Shown here in pieces: positions 15,906 to 24,966 of a stretch of 64,000 bases of DNA (the stretch's first letter is position 1; the number at the start of each line of letters is the position of its first letter). The position numbers and the translations under genes are program-made. The stretch is taken from NCBI GenBank assembly GCA_045544615.1, contig JAZPZI010000033.1, forward strand, positions 24,300 through 88,299. Direction: 5' to 3'. The stretch is from CAKSFT01 sp045544615 (GTDB taxonomy: Bacteria > Bacillota > Clostridia > UBA1381). Below the pieces are notes generated by a model, which was not told the DNA's origin, ran no database searches, and saw only the letters and a list, made by a program, of their open reading frames with translations.

Positions 15906-16655
15906 TCATTCCTTTCCGGCATCGATGTCCTTATATACACCCAAAGGATAATAAGGGATCATTTCGTCATTCAATCTCTTCATAGCCTCTTTTGGTGACA
16001 TACCCCAGTTTGTAGGGCAGGTTGAGAGTACCTCAACAAGTGAGAAGCCCTTGCCGTCTATCTGGTTCTGGAATGCCTTTTTGATTGCAGCCTTTGCCTT
16101 TTTGATGTTCGGAACGGTGTTCAAAGCTACTCTTTCGATATAGCTTGGGCCGTCCAGAGTTGAGAGCATCTCCGACATTCTGATCGGGAAGCCCTGTGTC
16201 TTTGTATCACGGCCGTAAGGTGAAGTCTGTGTTACCTGACCCGGCAAGCTTGTCGGAGCCATCTGACCACCTGTCATACCGTAGATTGTGTTATTGATAA
16301 AGATAACTGTAATGTTCTCGCCTCTTGCTGCTGCGTGAACTGTTTCGGCTGTACCGATAGCTGCAAGGTCACCGTCGCCCTGGTATGTGAATACTACCTT
16401 ATCAGGGTGAACTCTCTTGATACCTGTTGCAACTGCCGGCGCTCTGCCGTGAGCTGCCTGCTGCATATCGCAGGCAAAATAGTTATATGCTGTAACAGAA
16501 CATCCAACAGGTGCTACACCTATTGTCTTTCCTTCTATTCCCAATTCGTCCATTACCTCTGCCACGAGTCTGTGACAGATTCCGTGAGTACAGCCCGGGC
16601 AGTAGTGGAATGCTACATCTTCGAGTGCATCGGGCTTCTTAAAAACCTTAGTCAT
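15906..16655 (-). CDS. vorA: 2-oxoacid:ferredoxin oxidoreductase, beta (thiamine diphosphate) subunit
   Basis: A 249-residue TPP-binding subunit. HYCPGCTHGICHRL near the start and the TPP/Mg motif TYQGDGDLAAIGTAE...NNTIYGMTGGQ are present. The start at 16655 (MTKVFKKP) is preferred over an in-frame ATG at 16676 that lacks spacing to a ribosome binding site. The substrate (2-oxoisovalerate or 2-oxoglutarate) cannot be told from sequence by eye. Confidence 0.92.
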   Translation of the reverse strand: MTKVFKKPDALEDVAFHYCPGCTHGICHRLVAEVMDELGIEGKTIGVAPVGCSVTAYNYFACDMQQAAHGRAPAVATGIKRVHPDKVVFTYQGDGDLAAIGTAETVHAAARGENITVIFINNTIYGMTGGQMAPTSLPGQVTQTSPYGRDTKTQGFPIRMSEMLSTLDGPSYIERVALNTVPNIKKAKAAIKKAFQNQIDGKGFSLVEVLSTCPTNWGMSPKEAMKRLNDEMIPYYPLGVYKDIDAGKE

Positions 16656-16706
16656 TATATAATCCATCCTTTCCATACCCTTTTCGGGTACTGTTTTGAG
16701 GCAAAA

Positions 16707-17771
16707 TCATTTTATATCCTTTGCAATTTCTTCAACCTTTGCCACGATTTCATCCGGAGTAGGGATGATACCGCCTGTTCTTCCGAAGAAGTGAACAGGA
16801 GCCTTGCCTTCGGTTGCAATCTTGATATCCTCAACCATCTGTCCCATGCTCATTTCAACCGAAAGGAATGCCTTTGCGGTCTTTGCAGCCTCTTTGAAAA
16901 TCTTTTCAGGGAATGGCCAGAGTGTGATAGGTCTGATTACGCCAACCTTATAGCCCTTTGCCTGCAAGGTCTTAACAGCAGACTCAACAACACGGCTTGT
17001 TGTGCCGTATGATGAGATTATGATATCAGCATCTTCGATATCGTGTGCTTCATATCTCTGCTCTGTTGCCTTGATAACCTCATATCTTTCGTAACGCTCA
17101 CGGATTTTATCTTCGAGTTCTTCCGGAGCAAGATAGAGTGAATTTATAATGTTATGCTTTCTCTTCTTCTCTGTACCTACTGTAGCCCAGTCCTTGTCGC
17201 CTGCCTCAGGTGCCGGAACATCGTCAAAATCAACCGGCTCCATCATCTGGCCCAAAGTACCGTCGCCAAGAATCATTGCAGGAACTCTGTACTTATCTGA
17301 CAAGTTGAAAGCATCAGCTGTCAATGATACGATTTCCTGAACCGAGTTAGGTGCCAGAACGATCAGGTGATAGTCACCGTGTCCGCCGCCCTTTGTTGCC
17401 TGGAAGTAGTCCGACTGTGCCGGCTGAATACCGCCAAGACCAGGGCCACCTCTTACGATGTCAACAATTACACATGGAATATCAGCACCGGCTATGTATG
17501 AGATACCTTCTGCCTTCAAGCTGATACCGGGGCTTGATGAACTTGTCATAGTTCTTGCACCTGCACCTGCTGCACCGTAAACCATATTGATAGCCGCAAC
17601 TTCACTCTCAGCCTGTAAAAATACTCCGCCAATCTTTGGCATCTTCTTTGCCATGTATGCCGAAAGCTCGGTCTGAGGTGTTATAGGATATCCAAAAAAA
17701 TGCTTACAGCCTGAGCGGATTGCCGCCTCAGCTATTGCTTCATTTCCCTTCATTAAAACCTTATTACTCAC
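16707..17771 (-). CDS. vorB: 2-oxoacid:ferredoxin oxidoreductase, alpha subunit (VorB type)
   Basis: A 354-residue alpha subunit with the KGNEAIAEAAIRSGCKHFFGYPITPQTE start and GARTMTSSSSPGISLKAEG active-site segment typical of VorB/KorA proteins. The start is GTG at 17771, 7 bases after AAGGAGGG; an upstream in-frame TTG overlaps the ferredoxin gene and is rejected. It is the second gene of the operon. Confidence 0.93.
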   Translation of the reverse strand: MSNKVLMKGNEAIAEAAIRSGCKHFFGYPITPQTELSAYMAKKMPKIGGVFLQAESEVAAINMVYGAAGAGARTMTSSSSPGISLKAEGISYIAGADIPCVIVDIVRGGPGLGGIQPAQSDYFQATKGGGHGDYHLIVLAPNSVQEIVSLTADAFNLSDKYRVPAMILGDGTLGQMMEPVDFDDVPAPEAGDKDWATVGTEKKRKHNIINSLYLAPEELEDKIRERYERYEVIKATEQRYEAHDIEDADIIISSYGTTSRVVESAVKTLQAKGYKVGVIRPITLWPFPEKIFKEAAKTAKAFLSVEMSMGQMVEDIKIATEGKAPVHFFGRTGGIIPTPDEIVAKVEEIAKDIK

Positions 17772-17785
17772 CGTTAGTCCCTCCT

Positions 17786-17998
17786 TCAAGCATTCTTTTC
17801 AACTTCGATTACAACGTCAGGGCAGATTGTTGCACAAAACGCACAACCGATACACTGTTCCTGATCTGTAATTTCTGCCGGTCTGAAGCCTTTTGCATTG
17901 AGTCTGTCCTCAGAAATCCTGATGATTCCCTTCGGGCAGGCACTTACACAAAGCTCACAGCCCTTGCAACGCTCTTCTCTGAATGTTACCTTATTCAT
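17786..17998 (-). CDS. vorD: 2-oxoacid:ferredoxin oxidoreductase, ferredoxin-like delta subunit
   Basis: A 70-residue 2x[4Fe-4S] ferredoxin domain with both full motifs C-x2-C-x2-C-x3-CP (CKGCELCVSACP and CIGCAFCATICP). As the delta subunit it carries electrons from the TPP site to soluble ferredoxin. It sits at the head of the vorDBAC cluster, 16 bp after the ATPase gene. Confidence 0.95.
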   Translation of the reverse strand: MNKVTFREERCKGCELCVSACPKGIIRISEDRLNAKGFRPAEITDQEQCIGCAFCATICPDVVIEVEKNA

Positions 17999-18014
17999 TT
18001 AGCCACCATTCCTT

Positions 18015-18683
18015 TCACCTTTCCCAAGGCATTTTAATTTGTATATCTATTTCAAAAAGTTTAGCTTTTATATCCTCTGGTAAATCCCCGCCTACGCCAC
18101 GCTTTAAGCAATACATCGATACCGGGACTCCGAGCATTTCGGCTGCTTTTTCCACCTCATCGCTTCCGGATAAAAGCACATCTGCTGTACTCATTCCTCC
18201 GATGTTTGTATTGTTTACCGCATCGGTAAACTTCAGGCGTGATGCCGTCTCGATCTCTCCTGCAATCTGACATATCTCCTCGGCTGTTCCGGTAAGAGGT
18301 CTTTTTGCATTTGCGACCAGATACATTCTGTAGGGTTCTTTTTTAAAGAACTCGAGGTATCTTCCCAAAGCATATGCCCCATCCTCGTCTCCACCGACAT
18401 CGAATATTACCGTTTTTCCGGCGGTGTTGAAAACCTTCATAATATCGGCAGGCACTGTAGGCATATCAAGGTTTGAGTTTGCATACTGGGGTGCTATGAC
18501 CTCGATACCCGAGGCAATAAGCATCTCCCGTACATCGTTTGTACGAAAATACGGATTTACAATGTCAAGGTCGACTATTGCAACATCCTTACCCTCCTGT
18601 TTACACTTCAGAGCAAAGTTGACTGCAATCTCGGATTTTCCGCTTCCGAAATGTCCGCAGAAAATGTGAAATCTTTCCTCCAT
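18015..18683 (-). CDS. P-loop ATPase linked to the 2-oxoacid oxidoreductase
   Basis: A 222-residue protein with a Walker A motif GHFGSGKSE near residue 12 and a MinD/ParA/CobQ-like layout: switch I-type DLDIVNPYFRTND and Walker B-type VIFDVGGDEDGAY. It is the first gene of the vorDBAC operon (SD GGGAGG before ATG 18683) and similar ATPases are seen beside Kor/Vor operons in Clostridia. It may help cofactor or Fe-S loading of the enzyme; this is inference. Confidence 0.75.
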   Translation of the reverse strand: MEERFHIFCGHFGSGKSEIAVNFALKCKQEGKDVAIVDLDIVNPYFRTNDVREMLIASGIEVIAPQYANSNLDMPTVPADIMKVFNTAGKTVIFDVGGDEDGAYALGRYLEFFKKEPYRMYLVANAKRPLTGTAEEICQIAGEIETASRLKFTDAVNNTNIGGMSTADVLLSGSDEVEKAAEMLGVPVSMYCLKRGVGGDLPEDIKAKLFEIDIQIKMPWER

Positions 18684-18743
18684 GCAAATCCTCCCTTTTG
18701 CCAAAACTCAAAAGCCTTTTTTATACGCATAGCTTTTCAAATT

Positions 18744-18772
18744 ATTATAACATATTTCAAAGCAAATTACAA
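18744..18772 (-). promoter_or_regulatory. Promoter for the ATPase-vorDBAC operon
   Basis: Minus strand: TTGTAA (18767-18772), 17-bp spacer, TATAAT (18744-18749), about 60 bp before the ATPase start. Confidence 0.7.
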
Positions 18773-18824
18773 GAGGTAATATTGCATATATGAGCGGAAT
18801 TTTTGCCCTTTTTTTATGTTAATT

Positions 18825-19235
18825 TTAGCACCCGGTATCCTTTTCGAAAACCTGGGTGATTTCCGCCATAAATCTGTCGGCATTTTTAATCCTGCCGATT
18901 ATCACTACCGTGCAGCCCGCAACCGCCAGTCCCGACACAATTTGCAGAAGCTCTCCCGAAAAAAAGTATCCCGATACCAAAAACCCTGCCAGAAACATTA
19001 TAAGCGGCAGAATATATACCAAAAATGCCGCCAATAAAAAGCTCCTGTCGGAAAGCTCGACCGCTACCCTGTCACCAACGCTTGCACCAATCGGGTTTTT
19101 AACCTTCATTGTCCGCTCGCCCGGGGTACATCCGCCTTTACAGGATGCACAGTTCTCGCCACAGGCAGATTTTTTCGCAACCCTGACCCAGGCATATCCG
19201 CCATTTGATTTATCAACAAAACCTATCTCTCTCAA
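18825..19235 (-). CDS. RseC/MucC family membrane protein
   Basis: A 136-residue SoxR-reducing-system RseC-type protein: an N-terminal domain with four cysteines (CGENCASCKGGC at residues 25-36), a GDRVAVEL turn, and two membrane helices (about 68-88 and 95-112). In other bacteria RseC works with the Rnf-like complex. No rnf genes are present here. Its start overlaps the recN stop by four bases, so it is the last gene of the nadK-argR-recN run. Confidence 0.88.
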   Translation of the reverse strand: MREIGFVDKSNGGYAWVRVAKKSACGENCASCKGGCTPGERTMKVKNPIGASVGDRVAVELSDRSFLLAAFLVYILPLIMFLAGFLVSGYFFSGELLQIVSGLAVAGCTVVIIGRIKNADRFMAEITQVFEKDTGC

Positions 19236-20908
19236 GCTTTTCTTCCCTTCTTACTTCTTGCAAGCTCAATCATTTCGCTTGCATGAACCCTTGCCGATTC
19301 GGTTATGTCGGCACCGTCTGTTATCCGTGCCACCTCAAAAACTCTCTCCTCATCAGAAAGCTCACGGACTGTGGTTTTTGCACTCTCATCGGTAACCGTC
19401 TTTTCAATGTAGAGGTGATTGTCCGAAAATGCGGCAAGCTGCGGCTGATGGCTGATGCAGATTACCTGTGCCCTCTCGCCAAGCTCCCATAGCTTTGATG
19501 CTATCTTTTGTGCCGCTCTACCCGAAACACCGGTGTCAATTTCGTCAAATATCAGCGTCTCGCTTGTGCCTCTGCCCGAAAGTATAGTCTTTATTGCAAG
19601 CATGACTCTTGAGAGCTCACCGCCCGATGCAACCTTTGTGAGCGCCTTTAGTGGCTCGCCCGGATTGGTTGTAATCAGGAACTCTGCCTTGTCCATTCCG
19701 TTTTTGAAAAACTCATCTGTATGGTCAAGATTCACTTCAAACCTTGCCTTTTCCATATCGAGGTCTGAAAGCTCCGAAACTACGCTTTTACTTAAAGTTT
19801 CCGCCGCTGACCTTCTCTTTTCAAAAAGAGCCTCGCCGATTTTTTTGAGCTCTGCTTCCTTTTTTGCATACTCTGCCTCGAGCCTTTTTATAACCTCGTC
19901 ATTGTTGACGATATCTTCAAGCTCTTTCGATGCTTTTTCGTAAAACTCAAGCACCGCCTCAACACTTCCGCCATACTTTTTCTCAAGCTTTGATATAGTA
20001 TCGAGTCTCTCTTCTATATCGTCAAGATACCGCTCGTCAAAGTCGAGCTCCATAGCACGCAGTTCGTGCACAACATCCTCGATTGCATATTTTATGTCAA
20101 CCAATTTTGATGAGAGTTCTGAAAGCTCGCCGTTGAAGCCTGCAATATTATCAAGTGCACGCCCGGCAACGCTTACCGCATCGTATGCACTGCCCGATTC
20201 GGTCTCGAAAAGAGCATTATATGCCGCATTTACACCCTCGGCAATCTTTGCACTGTTCTGGATAAGTGTACGCTCTTCTGTGAGCTTTTCCTTTTCGCCA
20301 ATCGAAAGCTCGGCTTTTTCAATCTCGTCGGTCTGATACCGCAAAAGGTCGGAAAGCCTCAGCTTTTCATCCTCGTTCATCCTTGATTTTTCAAGCTCTG
20401 TGCCGATTCCTTTAAGCTCTGCCCTTACTCTTTTATACTCGGCAAGTTCATCGCAGACACCCGCATAATCGTCAAGGAAATCAATATGCTTTGCACTGTT
20501 TAAAATCGCCTGATTGTCCTGTTGTCCGTGAATATTTACAAGCTCTGACGAAATCTCCTTTAATACCGCAGATGGCACCATCTGACCGTTTATTCTTGCC
20601 ACACTTTTTCCGTCCGAGTTAAGTTCACGGGAGATAATCAGAAAATCGTCGTCGCAATCAACCCCATACTCCTCCAAAAGCTTTACAGTCGCATCATCCG
20701 CATCAAAGCTTGCACTAACAAACGCCTTTTCCTCACCGTTTCTGATGAGTGACTTATTCGCCCTTGCACCGAGGAGCATATTTATAGAATCGATTATGAT
20801 AGACTTACCTGCACCGGTCTCACCCGTCAGAACGGTCATACCCGGTTTTAGTTCAATGCTCAGCTTTTCGATAACTGCAACATTTTTTATATCTAAACCT
20901 CTTAACAT
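19232..20908 (-). CDS. recN: DNA repair ATPase RecN
   Basis: A 558-residue SMC-like protein: Walker A GETGAGKS at residues 29-36, a long coiled-coil middle (rich in E/K/A heptads about 150-370), then the ABC signature VASGGELSRVMLAIK and Walker B LIFDEIDTGVSG. It acts in double-strand-break repair. It follows argR by 12 bp in the common Firmicute order nadK-argR-recN. Confidence 0.97.
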   Translation of the reverse strand: MLRGLDIKNVAVIEKLSIELKPGMTVLTGETGAGKSIIIDSINMLLGARANKSLIRNGEEKAFVSASFDADDATVKLLEEYGVDCDDDFLIISRELNSDGKSVARINGQMVPSAVLKEISSELVNIHGQQDNQAILNSAKHIDFLDDYAGVCDELAEYKRVRAELKGIGTELEKSRMNEDEKLRLSDLLRYQTDEIEKAELSIGEKEKLTEERTLIQNSAKIAEGVNAAYNALFETESGSAYDAVSVAGRALDNIAGFNGELSELSSKLVDIKYAIEDVVHELRAMELDFDERYLDDIEERLDTISKLEKKYGGSVEAVLEFYEKASKELEDIVNNDEVIKRLEAEYAKKEAELKKIGEALFEKRRSAAETLSKSVVSELSDLDMEKARFEVNLDHTDEFFKNGMDKAEFLITTNPGEPLKALTKVASGGELSRVMLAIKTILSGRGTSETLIFDEIDTGVSGRAAQKIASKLWELGERAQVICISHQPQLAAFSDNHLYIEKTVTDESAKTTVRELSDEERVFEVARITDGADITESARVHASEMIELARSKKGRKA

Positions 20909-20920
20909 AGCTATTCCTCA

Positions 20921-21364
20921 CTAAATGTTTTTGAACAGTTTTTCAAGCTTCGGCACAAGCATTGTCGCCTCACGCTCTCCTCTTGTTATAAGAAGAATTG
21001 TGTCATCGCCCGCAATCGAGCCCAAAATCTCGCTGTCCGACATCGCATCGAGAGATGCCGCAACCGCCTGTGCCATTCCTGCATAGGTCTTTATCACAAC
21101 GGTATGCAATGCCGACTCGATGCTTACTATTGTCTTTGAGAACATATTCAGTTCCCTGTCGTTCCTTGCCTTTTCCTGGGCATAGCGGTAGCCTCCGTCC
21201 TTTGACGAGACCTTCAAAAGCCCCAGCTCCTTTATGTCTCTCGATACAGTCGCCTGAGTTACCGCAAAGCCTTCTTTCCTGAGCGCATCGGTCAACTGCT
21301 CCTGTGTCTTTATCGGTGACTCTGCTATTATCTTCAAAATTCTTCCGTGTCTGTTTCTCTTCAT
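20921..21364 (-). CDS. argR: Arginine repressor ArgR/AhrC
   Basis: A 147-residue repressor with an N-terminal winged helix (TQEQLTDALRKEGFAVTQATVSRDIKELGL, residues about 17-46) and a C-terminal hexamerisation/arginine-binding domain with the GSIAGDDTILLI motif. It regulates arginine metabolism genes located elsewhere. Confidence 0.96.
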   Translation of the reverse strand: MKRNRHGRILKIIAESPIKTQEQLTDALRKEGFAVTQATVSRDIKELGLLKVSSKDGGYRYAQEKARNDRELNMFSKTIVSIESALHTVVIKTYAGMAQAVAASLDAMSDSEILGSIAGDDTILLITRGEREATMLVPKLEKLFKNI

Positions 21365-21382
21365 AGGTTTTCTCCTGTCCGA

Positions 21383-22210
21383 TTATGATAATTTGTTTAT
21401 AAGCACATCGTAGAAAGAGTATTTGCTCATCCTGATAAGATTGAAGCTGTAATCAGCTTTTTTGATTACTATCTTGTCTCCCTTTTTGATTTTATCAACA
21501 ATTACGCCGTCAACAGTAACCGTTGCTTCGCTTTGTGTGAGCTCAAGCACAATTTCCTTATCAGCAGGCATAACCGCCGGTCGGCTGCCGAGCATATGTG
21601 CACATATCGGCGATGCGATAAAGAGCTCCATCGCAGGGTCTGCGACAGGTCCGCCCGCAGAGAGCGAATACCCGGTAGAGCCTGTAGGCGTTGATATTAT
21701 TATACCGTCCGATATGTAAGCATTTATCTTGTTTTCGTTGGCATAGAGCTCGACCGAAATCATCTTTGCATCAATCTTTGAGATAACCACATCATTGAGT
21801 GCTCCCGGGCACTCAACAGTTTCTCCGTCCTTTACTATGCCGATTGACATCATCATTCTCTTCTCGGTCAGATAATCGCCCGAGAGCAACCTTCCGCACG
21901 CCTCCTCGAGCTGATCGGTTTCGGTTTCGGTCATAAATCCGACCTTCCCCATATTTACACCCATAACAGGGATTTCACGTTTTCCGCAAGGCTCTGCCAC
22001 CTGCAGTACTGTACCGTCTCCACCGATTACAATAACACAATCGCATGAGTCAAAAATCCCCTCGCCCATGAAGCAAACACCGTCTAACTCGCCCTCAAAC
22101 TTTTTCTCCATAAAAAGCTCGGCTCTTCCTTTTAGAATATCTACAATCCGTTTTGCAACCTGAAGCTCGGAATCCTTTGTTTTATTAGGAATTATCGCAA
22201 TTTTTTTCAT
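21383..22210 (-). CDS. nadK: NAD kinase
   Basis: A 275-residue ATP-NAD kinase. The GGDGT motif is at residues 63-67, with ALNDVVIS and the glycine-rich STPTGSTGYSLSAGGP substrate loop in order. It makes NADP from NAD. It heads the nadK-argR-recN-rseC transcript, with a consensus promoter upstream. Confidence 0.97.
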   Translation of the reverse strand: MKKIAIIPNKTKDSELQVAKRIVDILKGRAELFMEKKFEGELDGVCFMGEGIFDSCDCVIVIGGDGTVLQVAEPCGKREIPVMGVNMGKVGFMTETETDQLEEACGRLLSGDYLTEKRMMMSIGIVKDGETVECPGALNDVVISKIDAKMISVELYANENKINAYISDGIIISTPTGSTGYSLSAGGPVADPAMELFIASPICAHMLGSRPAVMPADKEIVLELTQSEATVTVDGVIVDKIKKGDKIVIKKADYSFNLIRMSKYSFYDVLINKLS

Positions 22211-22253
22211 TTTCTAACATTCCCTTCGGTTTGGGTTTTGTATATTTATACAT

Positions 22254-22282
22254 ATTATACACTATTTTTCTCCCTTTTTCAA
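22254..22282 (-). promoter_or_regulatory. Promoter for nadK-argR-recN
   Basis: Minus strand: TTGAAA (22277-22282), 17-bp spacer, TATAAT (22254-22259), 44 bp upstream of the nadK start. Confidence 0.8.
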
Positions 22283-22302
22283 TACCAACAGCTAAATTAG
22301 TC

Positions 22303-22338
22303 AAAATAAAAATGAGCCCGAAAAATACAGGCTCATTC
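22303..22338 (-). terminator. azlCD terminator
   Basis: Minus strand: AATGAGCC / GGCTCATT stem with an 11-base loop followed by TTTATTTT. It lies between azlD and the nadK promoter. Confidence 0.75.
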
Positions 22339-22342
22339 TGCT

Positions 22343-22708
22343 TTAAAATATACTGCTCAATGTCTCCCAGATCGGTGTCCACCATGCCGACACAGCAGGG
22401 ATTGAAAGGATAAATTCTATCACAAAAACCGTCACACAGCTTATGACCGAAACGGTAAAAAGGCTCATTCCACGCCATGCAAACACAATAGCGATAAAGA
22501 GTGCCAAAAGTGCGGCAATCGGCTCATTTGTCGCCGAGATAATCGACGGGAATGTCATAACCGCAAGTGTGACATACGGCACATAATACAAAAACGAACG
22601 GATTGTCCTGTTCTTGATTTCACGCCTGATTAAAGTAAGCGGTAAAACCCTTATAAGGAAGGTGGTCAAAGCCATTGCAAGTATATATAAGTACACATTA
22701 TTTTTCAT
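22343..22708 (-). CDS. azlD: AzlD family branched-chain amino acid exporter subunit
   Basis: A 121-residue protein with about four membrane helices and the conserved TFLIRVLPL motif at the start of helix 1. AzlD is the small partner of AzlC in branched-chain amino acid (and azaleucine) export. The start at 22708 is chosen because AGGAGG is 9 bases upstream; an earlier ATG touches that site. It overlaps azlC by 11 bp. Confidence 0.88.
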   Translation of the reverse strand: MKNNVYLYILAMALTTFLIRVLPLTLIRREIKNRTIRSFLYYVPYVTLAVMTFPSIISATNEPIAALLALFIAIVFAWRGMSLFTVSVISCVTVFVIEFILSIPAVSAWWTPIWETLSSIF

Positions 22709-23417
22709 CGTCTGCATCCTCCTTTACAGGGAAAATGAGAGCCGCCAAAAGCGAAATCACAACCGTCAGAATTATAATCCTCACGCCCTCGGGGATGGCT
22801 GAAAATACCGAAACCGTCGAGAAGATAAAGCTTGTAATAAAGCTTATAATAACAAGCCCGAGAATGATTTTGTTCTGCTTTGCAGGCGGAATGAAAATTG
22901 CAACAAACATTCCATAGAGTGCAACACTCAAGGCACTCACGACATTACCCGGAAGAATGCTTCCCAGGATTCCGCCGACCAGCGTTCCGAGTGCCCAGCC
23001 CGGCATCGCAACAACATCTGCACCGTAGGAATAAAACGGGTTGAGTTTCCCCGGCACAGAAACCGAGATTCCGAAAATCTCGTCTGTCACATTAAAGCCC
23101 AGAAGCACACGCTTTATGGTCGAGGTTTTTGCATCAAGCTTTTGCGAAAGGGCACAGGACATCAGGAGGTATCTTGCATTCGCAATCGCCTCCATAATAA
23201 TAACCTCGATATAGCTTGCATTTTGTGCAATCAGGGTAAAGCCTATAAACTCACCTGCCGATGCGTTTATCAGAAGGCTCGTAACCGATGCCTGCAAGGG
23301 TGTCATACCTGCCGCTACCGCCTGTATTCCAAGGGCGATTGATACGGCAAAATATCCCAAAGATATCGGTATTCCGTCTCTCATACCCTTTAAAAACCAT
23401 TTTTTATTATCACTCAT
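22698..23417 (-). CDS. azlC: AzlC family branched-chain amino acid exporter
   Basis: A 239-residue membrane protein with GMRDGIPISLGYFAVSIALG, the family's conserved opening segment, and about seven hydrophobic helices. It pairs with AzlD. The ATG at 23417 is chosen after GGGGGCAAA; the frame continues some 200 bp upstream through an AT-rich stretch without coding character, over the divergent trpB promoter. Confidence 0.9.
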   Translation of the reverse strand: MSDNKKWFLKGMRDGIPISLGYFAVSIALGIQAVAAGMTPLQASVTSLLINASAGEFIGFTLIAQNASYIEVIIMEAIANARYLLMSCALSQKLDAKTSTIKRVLLGFNVTDEIFGISVSVPGKLNPFYSYGADVVAMPGWALGTLVGGILGSILPGNVVSALSVALYGMFVAIFIPPAKQNKIILGLVIISFITSFIFSTVSVFSAIPEGVRIIILTVVISLLAALIFPVKEDADDEK

Positions 23418-23486
23418 TAAAATTTGCCCCCAAAAATAATCCTTTATTATTATAAAACTCCCGAAGCAAAATGTCAATAAAAAGGA

Positions 23487-23515
23487 TTGACAAAGTGTAA
23501 TACTTATGGTAAAAT
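23487..23515 (+). promoter_or_regulatory. Promoter upstream of trpB
   Basis: Consensus TTGACA (23487-23492), 17-bp spacer, TAAAAT (23510-23515). It gives a leader of about 225 nt before trpB, long enough to hold a regulatory RNA. No T-box (GGTGG...) or known riboswitch was recognised. Confidence 0.75.
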
Positions 23516-23536
23516 TGAAATAGTTTAGATTAGATG

Positions 23537-23566
23537 AGCAAGTTTTAGAATAGCAAGTTTTAGTAT
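23537..23566 (+). repeat. Two tandem 15-bp repeats in the trpB leader
   Basis: AGCAAGTTTTAGAAT is followed directly by AGCAAGTTTTAGTAT, then a partial third unit (AGTTTAG). It starts about 22 bp after the -10 box, a position where a repressor or RNA-binding protein could act. Confidence 0.6.
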
Positions 23567-23657
23567 AGTTTAGTTTTATAAACTGTATATTTTTGTGTAT
23601 TCTTTTTGGATTCATCAATCTGAAAAGATTTTTTAGTTTAGGCGAGGCGAGTTGAGA

Positions 23658-23708
23658 ATGATTAAAGAAAAGATTGCACTATTGCGGAAACGATGGCGTA
23701 GCATATAG
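23658..23708 (+). CDS. Possible 16-residue leader peptide before trpB
   Basis: A short frame, MIKEKIALLRKRWRSI, ends 40 bp before trpB. It has a single Trp codon at position 13 and only a weak upstream purine stretch (GAGG, about 10 bases away). A Trp-containing leader peptide would fit attenuation of trpB, but one Trp codon and the absence of a terminator hairpin make this weak. Confidence 0.2.
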   Translation: MIKEKIALLRKRWRSI

Positions 23709-23748
23709 GTACAGAAAAATTAAAAAAAATATTTTGGAGGATAAAATA

Positions 23749-24966
23749 ATGAACTATAACGGAATTGATTTTGATACATATTTTAAAAACTACCCCGACG
23801 AGGACGGATTTTTCGGAAAGTACGGCGGTGCTTATATTTCAGAGGACTTGAAAAAGGCAATGGCAGAGATTACAGAGGCGTATTTTACAATCTGTAAGTC
23901 AAGCAAATTCATAAGCGAATTAAGAAGAATCCGCAAGGAATTTCAGGGACGACCAACCCCTATTTCACACCTCGAGCGTTTATCAAACAAGCTCGGCAAT
24001 GTTCAGCTTTATGTTAAGCGTGAGGACTTAAACCACACAGGTGCACACAAGTTGAATCACTGTATGGGCGAAGCACTTTTAGCAAAGTATATGGGCAAGA
24101 AAAAGGTTATCGCAGAAACCGGTGCTGGTCAGCACGGTGTTGCACTTGCAACTGCTGCGGCATACTTTGGTCTTGAATGTGATATCTATATGGGAACTGT
24201 TGATATAAAGAAGCAGGCACCGAATGTTGCAAGAATGAAGATTCTCGGCGCAAATGTCGTTGAGGTCAAGGAAGGCTTACAGACCTTGAAAGAGGCGGTT
24301 GATGCAGCGTTTGCAGCTTATGCTAACGAATATAAGGATGCCATCTACTGTATCGGTTCGGTTTTGGGACCTCACCCATTCCCTATGATGGTAAGAGATT
24401 TCCAGAGTGTTGTCGGAATCGAGGCAAGAGATCAGTTTGTTAAGATGACAGGCGAGCTCCCCGATGCAGTTGTTGCCTGTGTAGGCGGCGGCTCGAATGC
24501 GATGGGTATATTCTCGGGCTTCTTGAATGACCCTGTAGACATATACGGTGTTGAACCACTCGGCAAGGGCGAAACTTTAGGCGACCATGCAGCGAGCCTC
24601 AAGTTCGGAACAGAGGGCATTATGCACGGCTTTAACAGTATTATGTTAAAGGACGAAAACGGCGAGCCTGCGCCTGTTTACTCGGTTGCAAGCGGTCTTG
24701 ACTATCCGTCATCAGGCCCTGAACACGCATTTTTGCATGACCTCGGCAGAGTAAAGTATGATGTCGTAACAGACGATGAAACAATCGATGCTTTCTATGA
24801 GCTCTCAAGAATGGAGGGTATCATCCCTGCAATCGAAAGCTCACACGCTGTTGCATATGGTATGAAGCTTGCAAAGGAAATGGGCAAGGGTTCAATCCTC
24901 ATCAACCTCTCGGGCAGAGGCTACAAGGATATGGACTATATCATTGAAAAGTACGGCATAAGATAA
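23749..24966 (+). CDS. trpB: Tryptophan synthase beta chain, stand-alone
   Basis: A 405-residue PLP enzyme of the TrpB1 type: NHTGAHKLNHCMG with the PLP lysine, AETGAGQHGVA with the catalytic Glu, CVGGGSNAMG phosphate-binding loop, SAGLDYPSSGPEH-like segment and the C-terminal NLSGRGYKD. It joins indole and serine to make tryptophan. No trpA or other trp gene is nearby, so it may scavenge indole. ATG 23749 has TTGGAGG 8 bases upstream; the upstream open frame is non-coding leader. Confidence 0.93.
   Translation: MNYNGIDFDTYFKNYPDEDGFFGKYGGAYISEDLKKAMAEITEAYFTICKSSKFISELRRIRKEFQGRPTPISHLERLSNKLGNVQLYVKREDLNHTGAHKLNHCMGEALLAKYMGKKKVIAETGAGQHGVALATAAAYFGLECDIYMGTVDIKKQAPNVARMKILGANVVEVKEGLQTLKEAVDAAFAAYANEYKDAIYCIGSVLGPHPFPMMVRDFQSVVGIEARDQFVKMTGELPDAVVACVGGGSNAMGIFSGFLNDPVDIYGVEPLGKGETLGDHAASLKFGTEGIMHGFNSIMLKDENGEPAPVYSVASGLDYPSSGPEHAFLHDLGRVKYDVVTDDETIDAFYELSRMEGIIPAIESSHAVAYGMKLAKEMGKGSILINLSGRGYKDMDYIIEKYGIR

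Noticed and set aside
23516..23748. Tryptophan T-box riboswitch before trpB
   Set aside because: No T-box core or terminator-antiterminator pair could be found in the leader.
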